Shown in pieces: positions 1 to 12,540 of a DNA stretch of 64,000 bases. The translations under genes were made by a program, and so were the position numbers. Numbering within the stretch: position 1 is the first letter of the stretch; every line of letters begins with the position of its first letter. Source of the DNA: Gadus chalcogrammus (Eukaryota > Chordata > Actinopteri > Gadiformes > Gadidae); assembly GCF_026213295.1 (NCBI RefSeq), contig NC_079423.1:17859085-17923084 (forward strand), given 5' to 3'. Below the pieces are notes generated by a model, which did not search any database, was not told the origin of the DNA, and saw only the letters and a program-made list of their open reading frames with translations.

Positions 1-30
1 CTGGGTACGGACAAAGTGCACTTCAGCCGG
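1..30 (+). other. possible partial coding exon ending at a strong splice donor
   Basis: The first 30 bases read LGTDKVHFSR in frame 1 and end CAGCCGG followed by GTAAGT, a near-consensus donor. I do not recognise the peptide. With only ten codons and no matching next exon found in the window, this may be chance. Confidence 0.15.
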
Positions 31-41
31 GTAAGTGGTCG

Positions 42-92
42 TGGAGGGAGGGGCGGGGTGGGGGAGGGAGGGAGGGGGAGGGGGAGGGCGGT
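42..92. repeat. G-rich (GGGAGG)n tract
   Basis: Runs of G separated by single A or AG. Several GGG runs in close succession make it G-quadruplex-capable on the plus strand. Confidence 0.8.
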
Positions 93-955
93 CAAACAGT
101 GGTGCAGTCCAGATTCCCCTTGACATTTTTTGCGCCGCGATTCCTGCGAGGATGTGGAATCCGACGACAGATACGGAGACCCAGAGAGACGTTCTTTAAA
201 GAGCATTAAACAAATACATTTTAGTATTGGACAAAAGGGGGGGTGTCACAAAAGCGTTCTCCAGCCCCCCCTGAAACGGCCGTCTTTAGAGCGTTTTGAT
301 GCTCATGGGATTAAATGCGTGCGCAGCGTAGCGAGAACGCACGGCGACAGGATGTCATGTGACGTGGGTCCGTTGAGCCCGGGCTATAAATAGCCGAAAC
401 AACGGTTGTGGCGAGGGGGAGGAGCCTAGCGGCGGGGACACAGGGAGAGGAGGCGACGGCGCTCCGCCGAATAAAGGGACGGCCGTTAGCGAGGAAGCTA
501 ACTAGCATCTGAAGCCGAGGCTAACCTGATGACAGCTACCTCAACACCCGGACTGAGGGAGCTCATTAAACTCATAGAAACCCACAAAGAGAAGCAGAGG
601 AACAAAGTAGCAGTGAACTTTATTTTCAGTTGAAATGAGGGCTGAAACGGCGTTTTAACGCCCGCCAACCCCCCTTACCCGAACCCAGACAGCCGTAAAG
701 GTCAGCGCTTGAAGAAGTTCAATTAGCTTATTAGAAGCTATTGGGCTAAAGGAGACTCTAATATAGCCCTCTCCCTGCGTCTCCTCTGACACAAAGGAGC
801 CGCCATCACTTCCTCCTTTGTTGAGGCGCTACGTACGCTATGCTAGCAGGAAGCACGCACGTAAACAAACACAAACACACAAACAGCTGTACTCTCCTCC
901 AGTTTAAGATACATGACATTCAGTTTTTCTTCCCCCCCAGACACTTTTCCCTGGC
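93..955. other. unique non-coding sequence with a TATA-like site
   Basis: No coding exon is supported. TATAAATA at 385-392 lies between GTGACGTGGG upstream and GC-rich sequence downstream (400-480), a layout resembling a core promoter. No open frame of interest follows. Interpretation as a promoter or enhancer is open. Confidence 0.3.
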
Positions 956-1013
956 TGCCTCCTCCACCCTGGATTCTCCTCCTCCACCCTCCATGCTCCT
1001 CCTCCACCCTCAC
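956..1013. repeat. short tandem repeat, CTCCTCCTCCACCCT units
   Basis: Three to four copies of a 15-18-bp pyrimidine-rich unit with GGAT or CCATG linkers. Confidence 0.7.
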
Positions 1014-1111
1014 TCCCAAACCGCTCCCAGCGCTCACACATCAACACTCTGCACCGCGGAATAAAGGTGAGGAGAGGAGGAAAAGAGCAGAACGACAGAA
1101 CACCTGCGGAC

Positions 1112-1557
<446 letters not shown>

Positions 1558-1558
<1 letters not shown>

Positions 1559-2628
1559 CTAGCTCCTGGAACCCTCCTCTTCTAGGTTTCACACACTGCC
1601 CTTTCCATCCCTCCGGCCGTCTCTCCGTCCCCAGAACGGCTCAGATCCGCTTGAATATTAATTATGGAACAATGCAATCCTCTTAATGTGTGTCCATTAC
1701 ACTCATTACTAAGCCCCTTCCAACGCACACATACAAACACAAAGATCGGATGTTTTACATGAAAAGAGGAGGAGTTTAATGAAAGTAGAGACCGTAAAGT
1801 AATAAATAAGCCCTGCATCCATTTTAAATAGAAATGCTGCGACAAATAGAAAACTTTATAGGTCACTTGCCACTTCAATATTTAACATATCAAGAAGCAT
1901 TATACGACTACAAGAGTCAAACTCGCAACCGCTAGAGTTTTTCAGTAATAGCAGTGAGTCGTTTTGATTTATTCCTATTAGATAAATGTGCATTCAAACA
2001 AAAAAATGGATTTTTATGTTGTGAGAATATTCGATTGTTTGAGACAAACATCATGTAAATATAATATAATATTTACCCGTTCCTAATACATGCAAATGCT
2101 CTAACTTGTATTTCTGAGTGTTATTCTAATCTGTTGAGACGGTTTCTCAAAGCTCTCCGGTGCGTAGCGAGGCTGCGGCGCTGCACTGTCCTAGCGCTAA
2201 CGCTAATGTAGCGTGTGCTAACGCGGCGCTCCATGTTGTTCTCCATCAGTCCGCTAACGCCGCGCCGCTCCGCTGAGCACCTGACGGAGGGCCAGCGATT
2301 TGAGAGCGCAGCAGTTCTGTCCGCTACGCTAATGATCACGCTAATGCTAAATCCCTCCTAATTAGCCACATGTACGCGCCGTGAATCCCGCCGCTGGTTT
2401 AACATTGGCTGCCCCGAAACACGGCGCTGGTGGCTCCACAAAACCACCAAGACCCCCCCCGCCCCCCCACCAAAACCCCCATCCGCTGAGGGCAGGGGAG
2501 ACCAATGGAGCCCAGAGTCCCCGGCGACAGAGAGGGAGCAGCCGGAGTCATTTAAATTCAGTTGACATTTACTGTCACAGGATATTAACTCACTAGCATC
2601 TTACTCAGCACCCGCGGCCTGTGGGGAG
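1558..2628. other. unique non-coding sequence; GCTA-rich patch at 2180-2350
   Basis: No gene seen. 1960-2110 is AT-rich. From 2180 the sequence holds repeated GCTAACGC / GCTAATG words, a motif that recurs elsewhere in the window. Confidence 0.5.
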
Positions 2629-2657
2629 GGAGGGAGAGAGAGAGAGAGAGAGAGAGA

Positions 2658-2707
<50 letters not shown>

Positions 2708-2749
2708 GAGAGAGAGAGGGGGAAAGAGAGAGAGAGAGAGAGAGAAAGA

Positions 2750-2801
<52 letters not shown>

Positions 2802-2802
2802 G

Positions 2803-2876
<74 letters not shown>

Positions 2877-2886
2877 GAAAGAGAGA

Positions 2887-2934
<48 letters not shown>

Positions 2935-2969
2935 ATGAGGGTGAGAGAGAGGGTGGGAGAGAGAGAGAT
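2629..2969. repeat. compound (GA)n array with GGGTGAGAG and GGGGGAAAG breaks
   Basis: About 340 bases of GA with recurrent GGGTGAGAG and GGGGGAAAGAG interruptions. Like the 1.1-kb array, it shows block duplication inside a dinucleotide tract. Confidence 0.95.
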
Positions 2970-3930
2970 AGAGCTGCCCTCCTCTCCCTACTGTACTCTT
3001 ACCCCGTTCCCCCCGGTGGTGGAGCTGATGCGAGGTACACCGCCCCCCTCCCATAGGTCACGCTCCCCAAATGCGGGAATGTCACGTCTGGGGGCCGTGC
3101 GGGGCCAGCGGGCCCCACACCTCCAGACGGGGGTTGGGGGGGACGGCGCGGCGATGCATGCCTTGTGACAACACACCGACGACGGGCTTATTTTAGCTCC
3201 AAAACTTTACCACCAATCCGAGGAGGAGGTGTGAGGATGTCTGGAGGTGCTTCACGGATATCGCCATGGATACCTGCATCCCAAGAAACCCAGACGAAGC
3301 GGATGCGACGGGGAGGAGGATGAGGTCTGATTCACAGACCGGGAATCGGCCTCTGTGGTTCGCTCTGTCTCTCTGGTTTGATCGTGAGCCCTCGGAACAT
3401 ATTTTTGATGAAGCATTGTGTTTGTTTGTTGAGACATTAAGTCCCCTTTTGACCACAATACAAGTTCACACGTAAGATTGTTAAAATCACATGCATAGGC
3501 TGACTGTAAGGATTATAACTCTCTACAGTGATATTCTAACAAGCCCTGATTCTTGGTTAGGGTGAGGGAGGAGATGCAATCTGAATGCAGAGGTTCCATT
3601 AACTAATGCAGTTTGAAAGGATGGAAACATGAAATACTGGGTGTAAAAATGCAATTTATTTACAGTGAGTCTGCCTGAGCCGATACTGGGTGTTTGAAGA
3701 CAGAACCAGAACCCTTTCCCTCCTGAAGGTATCTCCGTGGCTATCGGTCTGTATGTCCTCTCGGTCTGCAGCAGTAAACTGTCGACTGCATGGTGGCTTC
3801 CAGCAAGGACACGACCTTGGAGGACTCACCGACCAATCGTCTGATGAGCCAGGAGACCTGGGGGCCAATCAGGCCTATAACATGAAACAGGGAGGAACGA
3901 CTTTGTTGCGTCGGGGCTAATGTATTAAAG
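2970..3930. other. unique non-coding sequence
   Basis: Mixed-composition sequence with no supported exon. 3250-3480 and 3660-3920 read open for 60-90 codons on one or both strands, but with no domain-like composition, splice context or recognisable protein. Confidence 0.4.
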
Positions 3931-4576
3931 GTTAAAGGGGAGGTGTATTAATGTACATGTTAAGCTAAAGGGGAGGTGTATTTATTTATATAGCTAAGTT
4001 AAAGGGGAGGTGTATTTATGTACAGTTAAGTTAAAGGGGAGGTGTATTTATGGGCTAAATTAAAGGGGAGGTGTATTTATGGGCTAAGTTAAAGGAGAGG
4101 TGTATTTATGTACAGTTAAGTTAAGTTAAAGGGGAGGTGTATTTATGGGCTAAGTTAAAGGAGAGGTGTATTTATGTACAGTTAAGTTAAGTTAAAGGGG
4201 AGGTGTATTTATGGGCTAAGTTAAAGGAGAGGTGTATTTATGAACAGTTAGGTTAAAGGGGAGGTGTAGTTGTGGGCTAAATTAAAGGGGAGGTGTATTT
4301 ATGGGCTAAGTTAAAGGAGAGGTGTATTTATGTACAGTTAAGTTAAAGGGGAGGTGTAGTTATGGGCTAAATTAAAGGGGAGGGGTATTTATGGGCTAAG
4401 TTAAAGGAGAGGTGTATTTATGAACAGTTAAGTTAAGTTAAAGGGGAGGTGTATTTATGGGCTAAGTTAAAGGAGAGGTGTATTTATGTACAGTTAAGTT
4501 AAGATAAAGGGGAGGTGTATTTATGGGCTAAGTTAAAGGCGAGGTGTATTTATGTACAGTTAAGTTAAAGGGTGTT
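3931..4576. repeat. minisatellite, about 30-bp units (GTTAAAGGGGAGGTGTATTT)
   Basis: About 20 units. The core AAAGGGGAGGTGTATTTATG is joined either to GGCTAA or to TACAGTTAAGTTAA, so unit length alternates between about 29 and 38 bases. The two variants tend to alternate, suggesting a two-unit higher-order repeat. Confidence 0.95.
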
Positions 4577-5242
4577 TATCATTGAGACAACTGACTCCTG
4601 AGGAACAAAGAGCTGAGACTGCAGGCTACGGAGCGTGTCTACACGGAGAACACGACGCGTAAAGCCCTCATAGCGAGTAAACAAATCAAAACAAACAGAC
4701 ATCACACACAAACACGGAACGGAAATCCTTCAAATCACGCCAAACAAACCCTGTGTTCCAGCGGGGGGGGGGGGGGGTGCGAGGGTCGGGGTTCGGGGGG
4801 GCGGTCGTCAGCGAGGAGGTCAGAGGAGGGGAGTGGCGAGAGGCGGAGCCCCGGCGATGGCAAGCGCTGACCTAAATGGAGGATTAGAGCCGGGATAACA
4901 GAGCCTTTAACCGCGCGCCGCGGCGCTGTGACAGGCCCTGGGAGGAACAGAGATGCTGCTTGCAACACATGTCATATATCATAGCTTCAGCGCGTAGCCC
5001 GGGCGCTACCTGCGAGCTACGTAGCGCGCCGCGCTCCTGTCACTTCCCCCGAGCGAGCGACGGGCCAAATCCAAACAGCTTAGCGTTGGCTCCTCTGTTT
5101 ACTTTGTGCATCTTGTGTCTAACTCCGCCATTCCCCCCGAATGAAAACACTCTTCAATACAATATTAATACGCTATATATATTTATATAAATATATAAAT
5201 AAATATGGTGTCAAAGCAGGCGGATGCGCTCCGCGTTGCCTC
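4577..5242. other. unique non-coding sequence with a G15 run
   Basis: It contains a homopolymer run of about 15 G (4763-4777) and, at 4900-5100, CpG-rich sequence. 5160-5205 is an AT-rich ATATTTATATAAATATATA stretch. No exon supported. Confidence 0.45.
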
Positions 5243-5618
5243 AGTGTGTGTACGTGTGTGTCTGTGTACCGTGTGTGTATACTGTGTGTGTGTACCGTTT
5301 GTGTCTCTGTACCGTGTCTGTGTGTACCGTGTGTGTCTGTGTGTGTGTATCTGTGTGTATCTGTGTATGTGTGTGTCTGTGTACGTGTGTGTCTGTGTAC
5401 GTGTGTGTCTGTGTAGTGTGTGTGTGTGTACGGTGTGTGTCTGTGTAGTGTGTGTGTGTGTACCGTGTGTGTATACTGTGTGTGTGTACCGTTTGTGTCT
5501 CTGTACCGTGTCTGTGTGTACCGTGTGTGTCTGTGTGTGTATCTGTGTGTATCTGTGTAGTGTGTGTGTGTGTACGTGTGTGTCTGTGTAGTGTGTGTGT
5601 GTGTACGGTGTGTGTCTG
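5243..5618. repeat. compound (TG)n array with TACCGTG and TATCTG units
   Basis: GT-rich array in which blocks containing TACCGTGTGTGTAT, CTGTACCGTGTCTG and GTAGTGTGTG recur in the same order near 5265-5340 and 5458-5540, a visible duplication of roughly 195 bases. Confidence 0.93.
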
Positions 5619-5930
5619 CGTCTGAGCTCGTTGCAGGGGAGGGCGTATTTAGAAGCAGCACTGCTGGGGTTCATGGGTGTATTTTGATAAGCGCCCTGGG
5701 CTGAGGCACCGACAACATCCCATAATAATAACAATAATAAGAACAGGATGCCAGCCTACTTGGCATGTAAGAGGTCGCGTGTCAGCAAGGAGCCCCAGCC
5801 AGGCTCCACAGAGTGTCAGAGGCCGTATCTGAATACCTCTGACGCATCCAGTAGGACGGCCCGGGGGCGCTGGGCTCTGATTCGTCAATTAGCGCCCTCA
5901 CACGAGTGGGGGGGGGGAGGAGGGGGAGAC
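5619..5930. other. unique non-coding sequence
   Basis: No exon seen. It ends in a G-rich run with AGG breaks at 5909-5927. Confidence 0.4.
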
Positions 5931-6250
5931 AAGGCGGACGCACACACTTCGCTCCTGGGCGCAAATTCACCAAATATATTCCACAGTGTGAGAGCAAATT
6001 GGCGGGCTGGTTCACCAGAGATATTAGCCAGGACTTGGAGGGAAAGCGGTTTGGTGTGTAAACAAGTGTGCGTCCTGAACGCCTCACCAGCGATTTGTCA
6101 AACAGCACATCACAACTCCCCACGACGTGGCGCTTATCAAACCCGTCTACCGGATTGTCTTCCGACACATTAAAGGAGTCCAGCTGGGAATCCGGTTTTA
6201 GGAAGCCTTTTATTTACCGGATCAAACAATCTCCTCCTAAGATGGAGTTT
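5931..6250. promoter_or_regulatory. candidate non-coding regulatory island
   Basis: Repeat-free, balanced-composition sequence (AAATTCACCAAATATATTCC, GATATTAGCCAGGAC) of the kind seen in conserved elements around developmental genes. No conservation data were available, so this is inference from composition and location. Confidence 0.3.
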
Positions 6251-6590
6251 GGTTTATATGTGATTTCCTTTTTCATGGTGTTATAATCTTTAAGACGTAC
6301 GTCATGAATAACAACTGCCCAATAAAGATGAAAACCTTTTTCCAAGGTTTTTGATGATTTTCCATTTTTGGTGCTATGATTTGCGTGTTTATTATAAATC
6401 ATTTTAAAATACTCTCTAAAATACTCTCAATAAAATGTATGTATTTTATTTTTTTGATAAATGTATTTTTGCTGAATGATTGATCCTAAATAATTCTATT
6501 GTTGACAGTATTAAAACCCAATGCCTACTAAAAACAATGGAATGCGTAGGAATGTGAGGATGAGTGTGATGTTAACGTGAATTCAAAAGG
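6251..6590. other. AT-rich spacer
   Basis: Many A/T runs and TTTTATTTTTTTGATAAATG-like words; no exon or array. Confidence 0.5.
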
Positions 6591-7090
6591 ATTGGTACCT
6601 TTGTTTCAGCCGCTGGTTTGGCCCGAGACCATCAGCTGGTACGAGCTGACCAGATTAGGACCGTGAGGAGACGTCTTCACGTCGAGCTAGAGTGCCACCA
6701 GGCAGGCAGCAGGGAGATGAACATCGACAGAAGAGGCAGTCCTCCTCCCATGAATTGTTTCTGCTCAAGAGCTGGGTGGAGGCAACATCTGTTGACACTG
6801 AATATCAATGCGTGCTCAGAGGGGGAGAGCAGCCGCGCTAAATCCCCTTCCAATGGCTAATTTAACTCCAAACAGCCATTTAACAACACTAACCACCACC
6901 GGGAGAGGGAAAAACATTCATTATGAAGATTTGCATTCGTAATAACGTGATTAAATTGCAGCCTATCAATGAGCTGGGAATCGATTTGGATGGCTCTCTT
7001 GAATTAAAACAGGGAGAGGAGGAGAAAGGAGTCTAGCTGGTTGTTTCACACTAAGCTGCTGGTTTCCAGTTGGCAACATGAACCACTACT
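6591..7090. promoter_or_regulatory. candidate conserved non-coding element (homeodomain-site rich)
   Basis: The stretch from 6840 to 7010 has closely spaced TAAT/ATTA cores (CTAATTTAAC, CATTCATTATGAAG, GTAATAACGTGATTAAATTG, GAATTAAAAC), balanced composition and no repeats. This resembles developmental enhancers. Role inferred only. Confidence 0.4.
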
Positions 7091-7830
7091 CAGCCCGCGT
7101 TCTGCTGATCCTGCTCTAGTGTTTGGGTTTGGATTTAAAATGATATCAGATAACATGTGGAACAGCACATCAACACATTTTAAATCATGAAAGGTAGCTA
7201 TATATATTTTAGATAAAAAATATTCTATTTTTTTTAAAGAATATATTCCTATAAATAGTGTTCAATATCTGTAGGCCAAACATTTCTGTTCTAACTCCCT
7301 GAGTTCCTCTCTTGGATATAAATGCTTTGAATAATATACACATTTTAGAATGTCTTTGCAAATTTCCTGCTTCTTTTAACTATAAAGTTCTCAACATCGA
7401 TTTGTCCTGTTGTAAAAATTGCAAGGGATATGATATTTTAGTAAAATGTTCAACCAAGTTGAACTAATCTTATTACTATCATCTTTGGATTCAATTGTGA
7501 TGAAATATTAACTTCCTCGGAGCTGTTAGTTTGTCCGTGTTTAGCTTCTACAAACATGCTAACAGGCCAGGAAAAGCTAGCATTATTGAAATAAAAACAA
7601 AAAGAGAGAAATGTGTTTTAGTTTGAACCCTGGCATCATTGTCGACACAAATAAGTAAACTATTCTCTACGGAGGATCGTTTTTAGTTATAGTCTCAAGG
7701 AGGCCACTCACAAGCTAGGAGGTAGGAGCTAGTATCCAGGAGCTAATATCTAGGAGCGCCGCCAACGTCCCTCAAAGTGACGACTCCCCCGTCTCTCACC
7801 GCGGGAGTCTCTCAAACCGCAGAGAGGGAG
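7091..7830. other. AT-rich unique sequence
   Basis: No coding potential. 7690-7765 has three close variants of the short repeat AGGAGCTAGTATCCAGGAGC. Confidence 0.45.
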
Positions 7831-8560
7831 AATTGGCAGGCCTTAATTCGGTGGCACTTTGTGTCTTTAAAGCGGGGAGACTCATTAAAGCCGAGCGGCC
7901 GCCGGCCCCTCCTCCCTCATTAGCCGCTCTGACCGCGGATGAGAGGAGCACAATTACAGCGCGGCGTAACTTGTGTTGTCAATTTAAAAGTGATGGAGCG
8001 GTACATTATCCCACCTTAAACACGACCCTCTCCCAGCTCGGCAACGCTCTAATGAGTGTCAGCCGGGAGGGTTTGACTCCCTCCGAGGGTCCGTCACGCC
8101 GGCGCTGTCGACGCGCGGTCGACGCCCGGCGACGGACGACGTTGACACATTTAGGCCGCGCCCCCCTCGCAGCGGCGGGGATAACGCAGGAGGAAATGTC
8201 AGGGATAAGTAGGCTATATTCACGTGGAATATATCATCGCCGAATTACTAGCATGGGGTTTAATGAAGATGAAAAGCCACACCTGCCCCCTGTCACAGAA
8301 ACACACATTGTGGGGATTTATAGGCCATGGCTTTGTGCTCACATTGTTTAAATTCATACGTGGCTCTGTGCTGAGCGATGGTCGGGGTTATAATTGTGTT
8401 CGGGAACAGAGCGGCTGGATCTGATGAAAATGTTGCGAAGAATTAGCAATCGGGATTTTATTTCTGTCTGGATTAGATTTCTCTTATCACATGAGGGGTC
8501 CAAAGGGTGATAAATTAAATGAATAACAGTTAAGTAATAACAATTATTGCGTTTCGTCTT
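7831..8560. promoter_or_regulatory. candidate conserved non-coding island
   Basis: Two repeat-free blocks, 7831-8060 and 8170-8560. The second contains GGCTATATTCACGTGGAATA (CACGTG E-box), GTTATAATTGTG and GATAAATTAAATGAATAAC. Forward frames happen to stay open here but have no recognisable protein. Inferred regulatory. Confidence 0.35.
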
Positions 8561-9060
8561 CTTCAATTTAAATCTACATTAATGCGCACAACCTGAAACA
8601 TTACAAACAGAATCCATTAGACTGCATAACACGAGTTACGACATAAGAACTCACGACTAAACTAAACTCAACACCTGACATCAAAGCACTCGTCCAGAAT
8701 CTCAACTCCATGATCTGCTTCCCACTAAGCGTGATTAAACATTAGAGGATCTGATCCAGGACGGCGTTTTACCATTAAATGGGTCTGGGGGCTCCAGAAA
8801 ACAGATCAAAAAGAGCGGAGCTAAGAGGGGACCCCCGAGTTGACCCCCGCATGGGGTCCGGAGGGTTCAGGAAATTAGCGATGCTCAACTGGAACGGAAG
8901 TCCCTGGCCGGGCGGCACTGGGCTTTAATCGTGTGTCACTTCCTCCTCTGGAACGCCGGCGCCCAGTTTACAATCAGCTTAACCCTCACTTTATATTGCT
9001 CCCAGCGGGCCGCCCCCCCATCACGGGCCTCCAAACACTATTTTGTTATTCTTTAATAAT
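8561..9060. other. unique non-coding sequence
   Basis: No exon, array or transposon recognised. 8720-8990 is of mixed composition. Confidence 0.4.
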
Positions 9061-9297
9061 CTCCTTCTTTCTTTCTTTCTTTCTTTCCTTCCCTCTCTCT
9101 CTCCCTTTCCCTCAGGCGTTCTTTCTCTTTCCTTCCCTCTCACCGTCTCGCTCTCTCCTTCTCCCGGCTCACACCACCCAACGTTCACTCGCTCTCCGTC
9201 TCCCTCCCTCTCTCCCTCTCCCTCCCTCCCTCTCCCTCTCCCTCCGTCTCCCTCTCCCTCCCTCTCTCTCTCTCTCTCCTTCCGTTTCTCTCTCTCT

Positions 9298-9342
<45 letters not shown>

Positions 9343-9424
9343 TCTCCCTCCCCCTCTCTCTCTCTCTCTCTCCCTCTCCCTCTCTCTCTCCCCCCTCTCC
9401 CTCTCCCTCTGTCTCTCTCTCTCT
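9061..9424. repeat. pyrimidine array, (CTTT)n grading into (CT)n and (CCCTCT)n
   Basis: It begins with about five CTTT units, then CT/CCCT mixtures to the end. The Ser/Leu/Pro readings here are not genes. Confidence 0.95.
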
Positions 9425-10079
9425 TGTGTACCCTAAGACTCTAAAACCCTTGCAGCTTCTTGACATTCGGTGACACACAAACAGCAGCAGCTTCTCGTTC
9501 ATCATTCCGCGTCTCACGTCTCCGTCGATCCGTCACTGCTGGCGTGTTTCTGAGCTAGCATAAAAAACATCTTCAAACCGCCGGGGCCCGGCGTGTGAAC
9601 GTAAAGGCCGCGGCGCTTTATTTGTTTATCGCAGAGAAAGACGGCCGCACAAATTAATAAAGTCCCCTCCCACCTAAACCGTTTACAACCAATCAGCGCG
9701 CAGCTGGACGGGGAGACTTGGCGGGCGTGGGCGCAGCGGCGGCGGCGTGTTTAGCGAGGGTCGAACCCGGCCCTGTCCCGTTGTTCTGCCGCTCGGCATC
9801 GTGGGAAGAAGAGCGCCGGGCAGCCGGACAACGGGAATTAATTCCTGTCTGTACATAACTCCGTCTCAATGGCCTCCTCTGTTCCAGAGTTTAGTATAGA
9901 AGAGGAGGAGACAGACAGTTTGATTGCTGGATGTTCATCTCCATCTCTGCCTGGAAAGGCTCAATATGCTGGATTAATCACCTTCCTCAGCGGTGAAGCA
10001 GTGCGCACCATCTGCCGGGAGACAATCACAACTCACACCACCCTGAATAATCCCCTTACTCCATTTAGGCACAGCGCGG
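9425..10079. other. unique sequence with a CCAAT box and CpG-rich patch
   Basis: CCAATCAGCGCGCAG (CCAAT at 9689-9693) sits in GC-rich sequence 9580-9800. 9870-10080 is repeat-free. No exon supported; a regulatory role is possible. Confidence 0.3.
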
Positions 10080-10148
10080 TGTGTGTGTGTGTGTGTGCAT
10101 TTGTGTTTGTGTGTGTTTGTGTGTGTGTGGTGTGAGCGTATGTGTGTG
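10080..10148. repeat. (GT)n microsatellite with TTTGTG breaks
   Basis: Short interrupted GT tract of about 70 bases. Confidence 0.9.
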
Positions 10149-11080
10149 AGGTTGTGCAAGGAGAGAATGAAACCGAAAAATGTTTACATTTTTAAAAACA
10201 TATTCCTCCCTGAACGAATTTAAACGCACATCGGAGCTCGCGCGGCTGAACAGCCATCCATGCAGACGTGTCGCAAACACGCGCTGCGTCGATAACACGG
10301 AGGCCTCCGCTGCCCCCTCCTTGGCCCTGCCCCCCCCCCCCCGCGCCCCGGGTCAGAACCAGCACCACACCCTGGACCAGTTCAGCTCAGAACGACCCGT
10401 TACTGGGACGCTTGCGGAGAAACCAGAAGAACCCGTTCCAGTAAAGTCCTTAATGAATGTGGAGGACCACACATGTAATGAAGGGTGTGCTGAACTTGCC
10501 CTAACGCCGGCCCCACGTCTGATCTTTGTGCATCTTAATCTGATTAGCCCATTGTGGAGGTAAACTTCAGAGCCAACCTTGTTAGCAGCTGGACGAGGAG
10601 GCGGATTACGGGCCGGTGAGCTGGAGAATGAACTGAGCAGTGCAGCTTTGGCCTCGCTTCTCTTTCAAGATCCTCAGCAGCAACACTTCAGCTCCCTCTG
10701 CTTTTCTTTCTGCTGGCCCTTCAAACAAGATATTATCCTCAGAAAAAGGCATTGAACCCCTCCCTCCTCTCCCCCCTCACCCCCCCCCCTTCTTTATCTG
10801 CGACGCCTTAACTAAGTGGGAACAATGACGCCCAAAATCCTCACCTTTCTTCTCCTGCTCGCATTTAGGGCTGAGCGCCGGAGCCCGGTTATGAGAACAG
10901 CGGCTGGAAATAAGTTCTCCTGCACACACGGAGACGGACTAAAGTCCACTTGAGGCCTGGGGTTCTGGGTTCTGGCGGGTCCTGGGGCCGGGCAGCACCC
11001 TGCGCCCCCCCTGTAGGGGCCGAGCGCTCTGCTGCGCGGGTACCCCCGGCTCACAGGGACCGAGACGCAGGACTGGGCCT
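10149..11080. other. unique sequence; possible regulatory blocks
   Basis: Mostly repeat-free, with C runs at 10330-10341 and 10782-10789. 10440-10680 has balanced composition. No coding exon can be supported. Confidence 0.35.
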
Positions 11081-11730
11081 TTTTTTCTGGCTCCTTAAAT
11101 TATGCAAATGCCTAAGATGTGTGGTCCTTCTTAAGACACTCTGTTCTGCTTGCGGTCTTCATGCGGTATTGAGTGCCTCTACAGTGAATGCAGAGCATAG
11201 TCCAGCGCACAACAACTCCTCCCAGGGCCTGAAAAGAGTTCAAAGCATTCAAAAGACAAAAAGGCCTAAGCTGGGGATTTTTATGTACACTGAAAAGAAG
11301 AATAAAATATAAACTCCTCTTTTGGTGCGTGTCACAGCAATGGCAGCCACCTAAAGCATTATGTTGGGACATAATGGGCGCCGGCACTGTTTTGTTTCGG
11401 TGGGGGTTTGCGCCTCTCGCCATATGTGGGGTAGGAGCGGGCGGGGCGTCCTGCAACATGAGCCCATGAATGCTCTTTTTGACACGCCATTGACGGAACA
11501 AGGAGCTCAAAAGAGCCTATATTCGATCAGGTTTTTCTGCCTCAATGGGTTATAATCAGTGCTAAAGTACGGAGCACTACAGAGAGAAGAGAGCTTCTGA
11601 GAGGCCTAATCAGCAGGTTTTCCCCCTATTATAGCCCCCATCTGAGGCTAACTGCCCCAGAAGTACCTCCCGCTATTGATTATCTGGACGGGAATTTAAA
11701 TATTAATACTTGTGCCGGGCTGGCAGCGCC
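11081..11730. promoter_or_regulatory. candidate conserved non-coding element with octamer
   Basis: Repeat-free, 650 bases. It contains a perfect POU octamer ATGCAAAT (11102-11109), CTTTTTGACACGCC, GGCCTAATCAGCAGG, CTATTGATTATCTGG and GGAATTTAAATATTAATACT. Dense transcription-factor-like words without coding signature are typical of developmental enhancers. Inferred. Confidence 0.45.
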
Positions 11731-12540
11731 TCCAGAGCCGGCCGGCGTGGCACAGCACTCATTCCCCAGATTAAAAACCCCAACGTTTTTCTTTCTTTTT
11801 CTTTTAACACAATCCTGCTCTCTTTTCAGCCGGGCCGAGAGGCAGAGAAAGGCTTCAAGGGGGCGTCGAGAGAGGCTGGGGGGGCCGGGGGGGCCGGGGG
11901 GGGCCGAGGGGGCCGCGTCTTCGAGGGGGATTCAAAGACGATGCTTCTTTTTCAGCCGTGGACGGGCTGGAGGCTCCGCGGCGAGGCGCTTGCTAGCGGC
12001 TAACGTCTAGACCGCCGCGCTGAAACACCAGCGCTAACCTCACGGCTAGCACACGCGTTAGCCTCTTTCTGCTACACCGTGAGCCAATTAAATGTAATGA
12101 CCTTATTGGGTAAAATATGATGCATGAATAAAAACGCTAGCGCAGCAGACTGCAGTGTGTGCGTGAGCGTGGCTCATAAACGGGACAGATGCTAGCTAAA
12201 AATAGCTTGAGCCGACACCCGTGTGCTGGCGTGTCGGCGCGTTCTGTGCATCCCAGATTGCAATCATTTGTCCGCCCGGGTCTTTAAATGGGAACGTTTT
12301 GGGGCCCAGGGGCCGCTGTCTGCACACAGGATCCCGGAGTCTTAGGGCCGCGGCAGGGGCCCCCAAACCCCGACCCCCGAGCGAGGGAAAATAACATTCA
12401 TTTAGGATCATGGTAATTGGTCATTAATGAAAGGAGAAGACTTTTGAGGCAAAATAAAATCTGAATAGTTTAGAATACCAAATTTATAATCATGGATTAA
12501 TCAAATGTTTTTTTGAGCACACAATCGTTTTTTTCCCCCC
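11731..12540. other. unique sequence with G-rich and GCTA-rich patches
   Basis: A GGGGCCGGGGGGGCC-type G-rich stretch lies at 11875-11925. GCTAGC/GCTAAC words cluster at 11985-12065. No exon. Confidence 0.4.
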
